DNA of 7,033 nucleotides from assembly GCA_024639025.1 (NCBI GenBank), contig JAHEJF010000075.1, positions 1-7,033 on the forward strand, read 5' to 3'. Of the stretch, positions 6,186 through 7,033 are shown one piece after another. The notes under the pieces are model-generated. The model saw only the letters and a program-made list of their open reading frames with translations, made no database searches and was not told the origin of the DNA. Position 1 is the first letter of the stretch, and each line of letters starts with the position of its first letter. Made by a program: the position numbers and the translations under genes. Source of the DNA: Ahrensia sp. (lineage in GTDB: Bacteria; Pseudomonadota; Alphaproteobacteria; Rhizobiales; Rhizobiaceae).

Positions 6186-7033
6186 CTAGAAGCGAGCACT
6201 TTCTGGGTCTGCGTGCCCAGACGCTCTATACCCAGATGCATCGTCTCTCCACCCTTTAGATAAACAGGTGGCTTTTGGCCCATGCCCACACCGGGTGGTG
6301 TGCCTGTTGAGATGATGTCGCCAGGCTGCAAGCTCATGAAGCGGGAACAGTAGGATACAAGATGTGGCACCTTGTAGACCATGGTTGCCGTTGAGCCATC
6401 CTGATAGCGCTTGCCATCGACTTCGCAATACATGGCAAGATTGTCATAATCGCCCACTTCATCCTTTGTGACCAACCATGGACCAGTTGGGCCAAACGTG
6501 TCACAACCCTTGCCCTTGTCCCAAGTGCCCGAGCGCTCGATCTGAAACTCACGCTCCGAAACATCATTGACCAGACAAAAGCCCGCAACGTGATCCATTG
6601 CTTGGGCTTCATCGATGTATGAGCCGCCGGTTCCGATGACCACACCCAGCTCAACTTCCCAATCGGTTTTCGTTGAGTCACGCGGTATTTGAACATCGTC
6701 ATCCGGCCCCACCACAGCCGAAGTCCATTTGTTGAAGATGACGGGCTCTGGAGGCACTTCCAAACCCGATTCCGCTGCATGGTCAGCATAGTTCAACCCA
6801 ATACAAATGAACTTGCCAATTTGACCCACGCAAGGTCCAAGGCGAAGGTCTTCCTGTGGCACACCATCAACCAATGGCAGTGATTGAACATCCAGCGCTG
6901 CCAATTTGTTCAGGTTTGCCGATGCAAGAGCGTCGCCCGCAATGTCATCAACAATACCGGACAGGTCTCGCACAGCGCCCGATTCATCCAGTAGTCCGGG
7001 CTTTTCGTGACCTGCTTGTCCATATCGCAACAA
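6182..7033 (-). CDS. Fumarylacetoacetate hydrolase family protein (start just outside window)
   Basis: This is a metal-dependent FAH-domain enzyme, a family that hydrolyses C-C bonds of acylpyruvate-type or diketo acids or decarboxylates related compounds. The metal ligands are Glu126 and Glu128 in DWEVELGVVIG (124-134) and Asp157 in VNDVSEREFQ (155-164). Other family features are IGLNYADHAAESG (78-90), the lid segment WDKGKGCDTFGPTGPW (171-186) and the C-terminal STGTPPGVGMG (242-252). The N-terminal part, starting LRYGQAGHEKPGLLD, resembles the subgroup variously annotated as ureidoglycolate lyase or 2,4-diketo-3-deoxy-L-fuconate hydrolase, which normally begins one to three residues earlier. 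The TTG codons at the window edge are therefore internal and the true start is just beyond position 7033. Length is otherwise complete at about 283 residues. The substrate is unknown; a ureidoglycolate role would fit nitrogen catabolism, but this subgroup's names are unreliable. Convergent with the FGE gene, it probably belongs to an operon to the right. Confidence 0.9.
   Translation of the reverse strand: MLRYGQAGHEKPGLLDESGAVRDLSGIVDDIAGDALASANLNKLAALDVQSLPLVDGVPQEDLRLGPCVGQIGKFICIGLNYADHAAESGLEVPPEPVIFNKWTSAVVGPDDDVQIPRDSTKTDWEVELGVVIGTGGSYIDEAQAMDHVAGFCLVNDVSEREFQIERSGTWDKGKGCDTFGPTGPWLVTKDEVGDYDNLAMYCEVDGKRYQDGSTATMVYKVPHLVSYCSRFMSLQPGDIISTGTPPGVGMGQKPPVYLKGGETMHLGIERLGTQTQKVLASS

Overview
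The window is a dense stretch of bacterial chromosome with moderate GC and no RNA genes, mobile elements or CRISPR array that I can see. Gene content and protein wording fit an alphaproteobacterium, most likely the Hyphomicrobiales/Rhodobacterales sphere and perhaps a marine one. This rests on family resemblance (a PreT/PreA pair, an Frc-type P-loop kinase, an alphaproteobacterial-style MmsA), not on a search. Seven protein genes fill almost all of the DNA. The longest non-coding gap is about 100 bases.

Layout: (1) 1-2011, plus strand: the C-terminal half of preT followed after 10 bases by complete preA. Together they form the NAD-dependent dihydropyrimidine dehydrogenase that starts reductive uracil/thymine breakdown. 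(2) 2044-3589, minus strand: a LysR-type regulator followed by a small P-loop kinase of the uridine kinase/phosphoribulokinase superfamily, possibly one transcript. (3) 3590-3688: a divergent control region with an 18-bp perfect-arm palindrome, a good candidate LysR operator. (4) 3689-5185, plus strand: mmsA, the CoA-acylating (methyl)malonate-semialdehyde dehydrogenase, ending in a GC-rich hairpin. (5) 5250-6185, plus strand: a formylglycine-generating enzyme (sulfatase activator) with both catalytic cysteines. (6) 6182-7033, minus strand: a fumarylacetoacetate-hydrolase-family enzyme that runs off the right edge. It converges on the previous gene with overlapping stop codons.

How the genes may work together: PreTA reduces uracil and thymine. 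Hydrolysis and transamination (genes not in the window) would give malonate semialdehyde and methylmalonate semialdehyde. MmsA converts these to acetyl-CoA and propionyl-CoA. The two ends of the pathway therefore lie within 7 kb of each other, with a LysR regulator placed to control mmsA. The formylglycine-generating enzyme and the FAH-family enzyme have no obvious role in that pathway and probably belong to neighbouring functions. The most unusual single observation is that the formylglycine-generating enzyme carries, at its extreme N terminus, a C-x-P-x-R sequence, which is the motif such enzymes modify in sulfatases.
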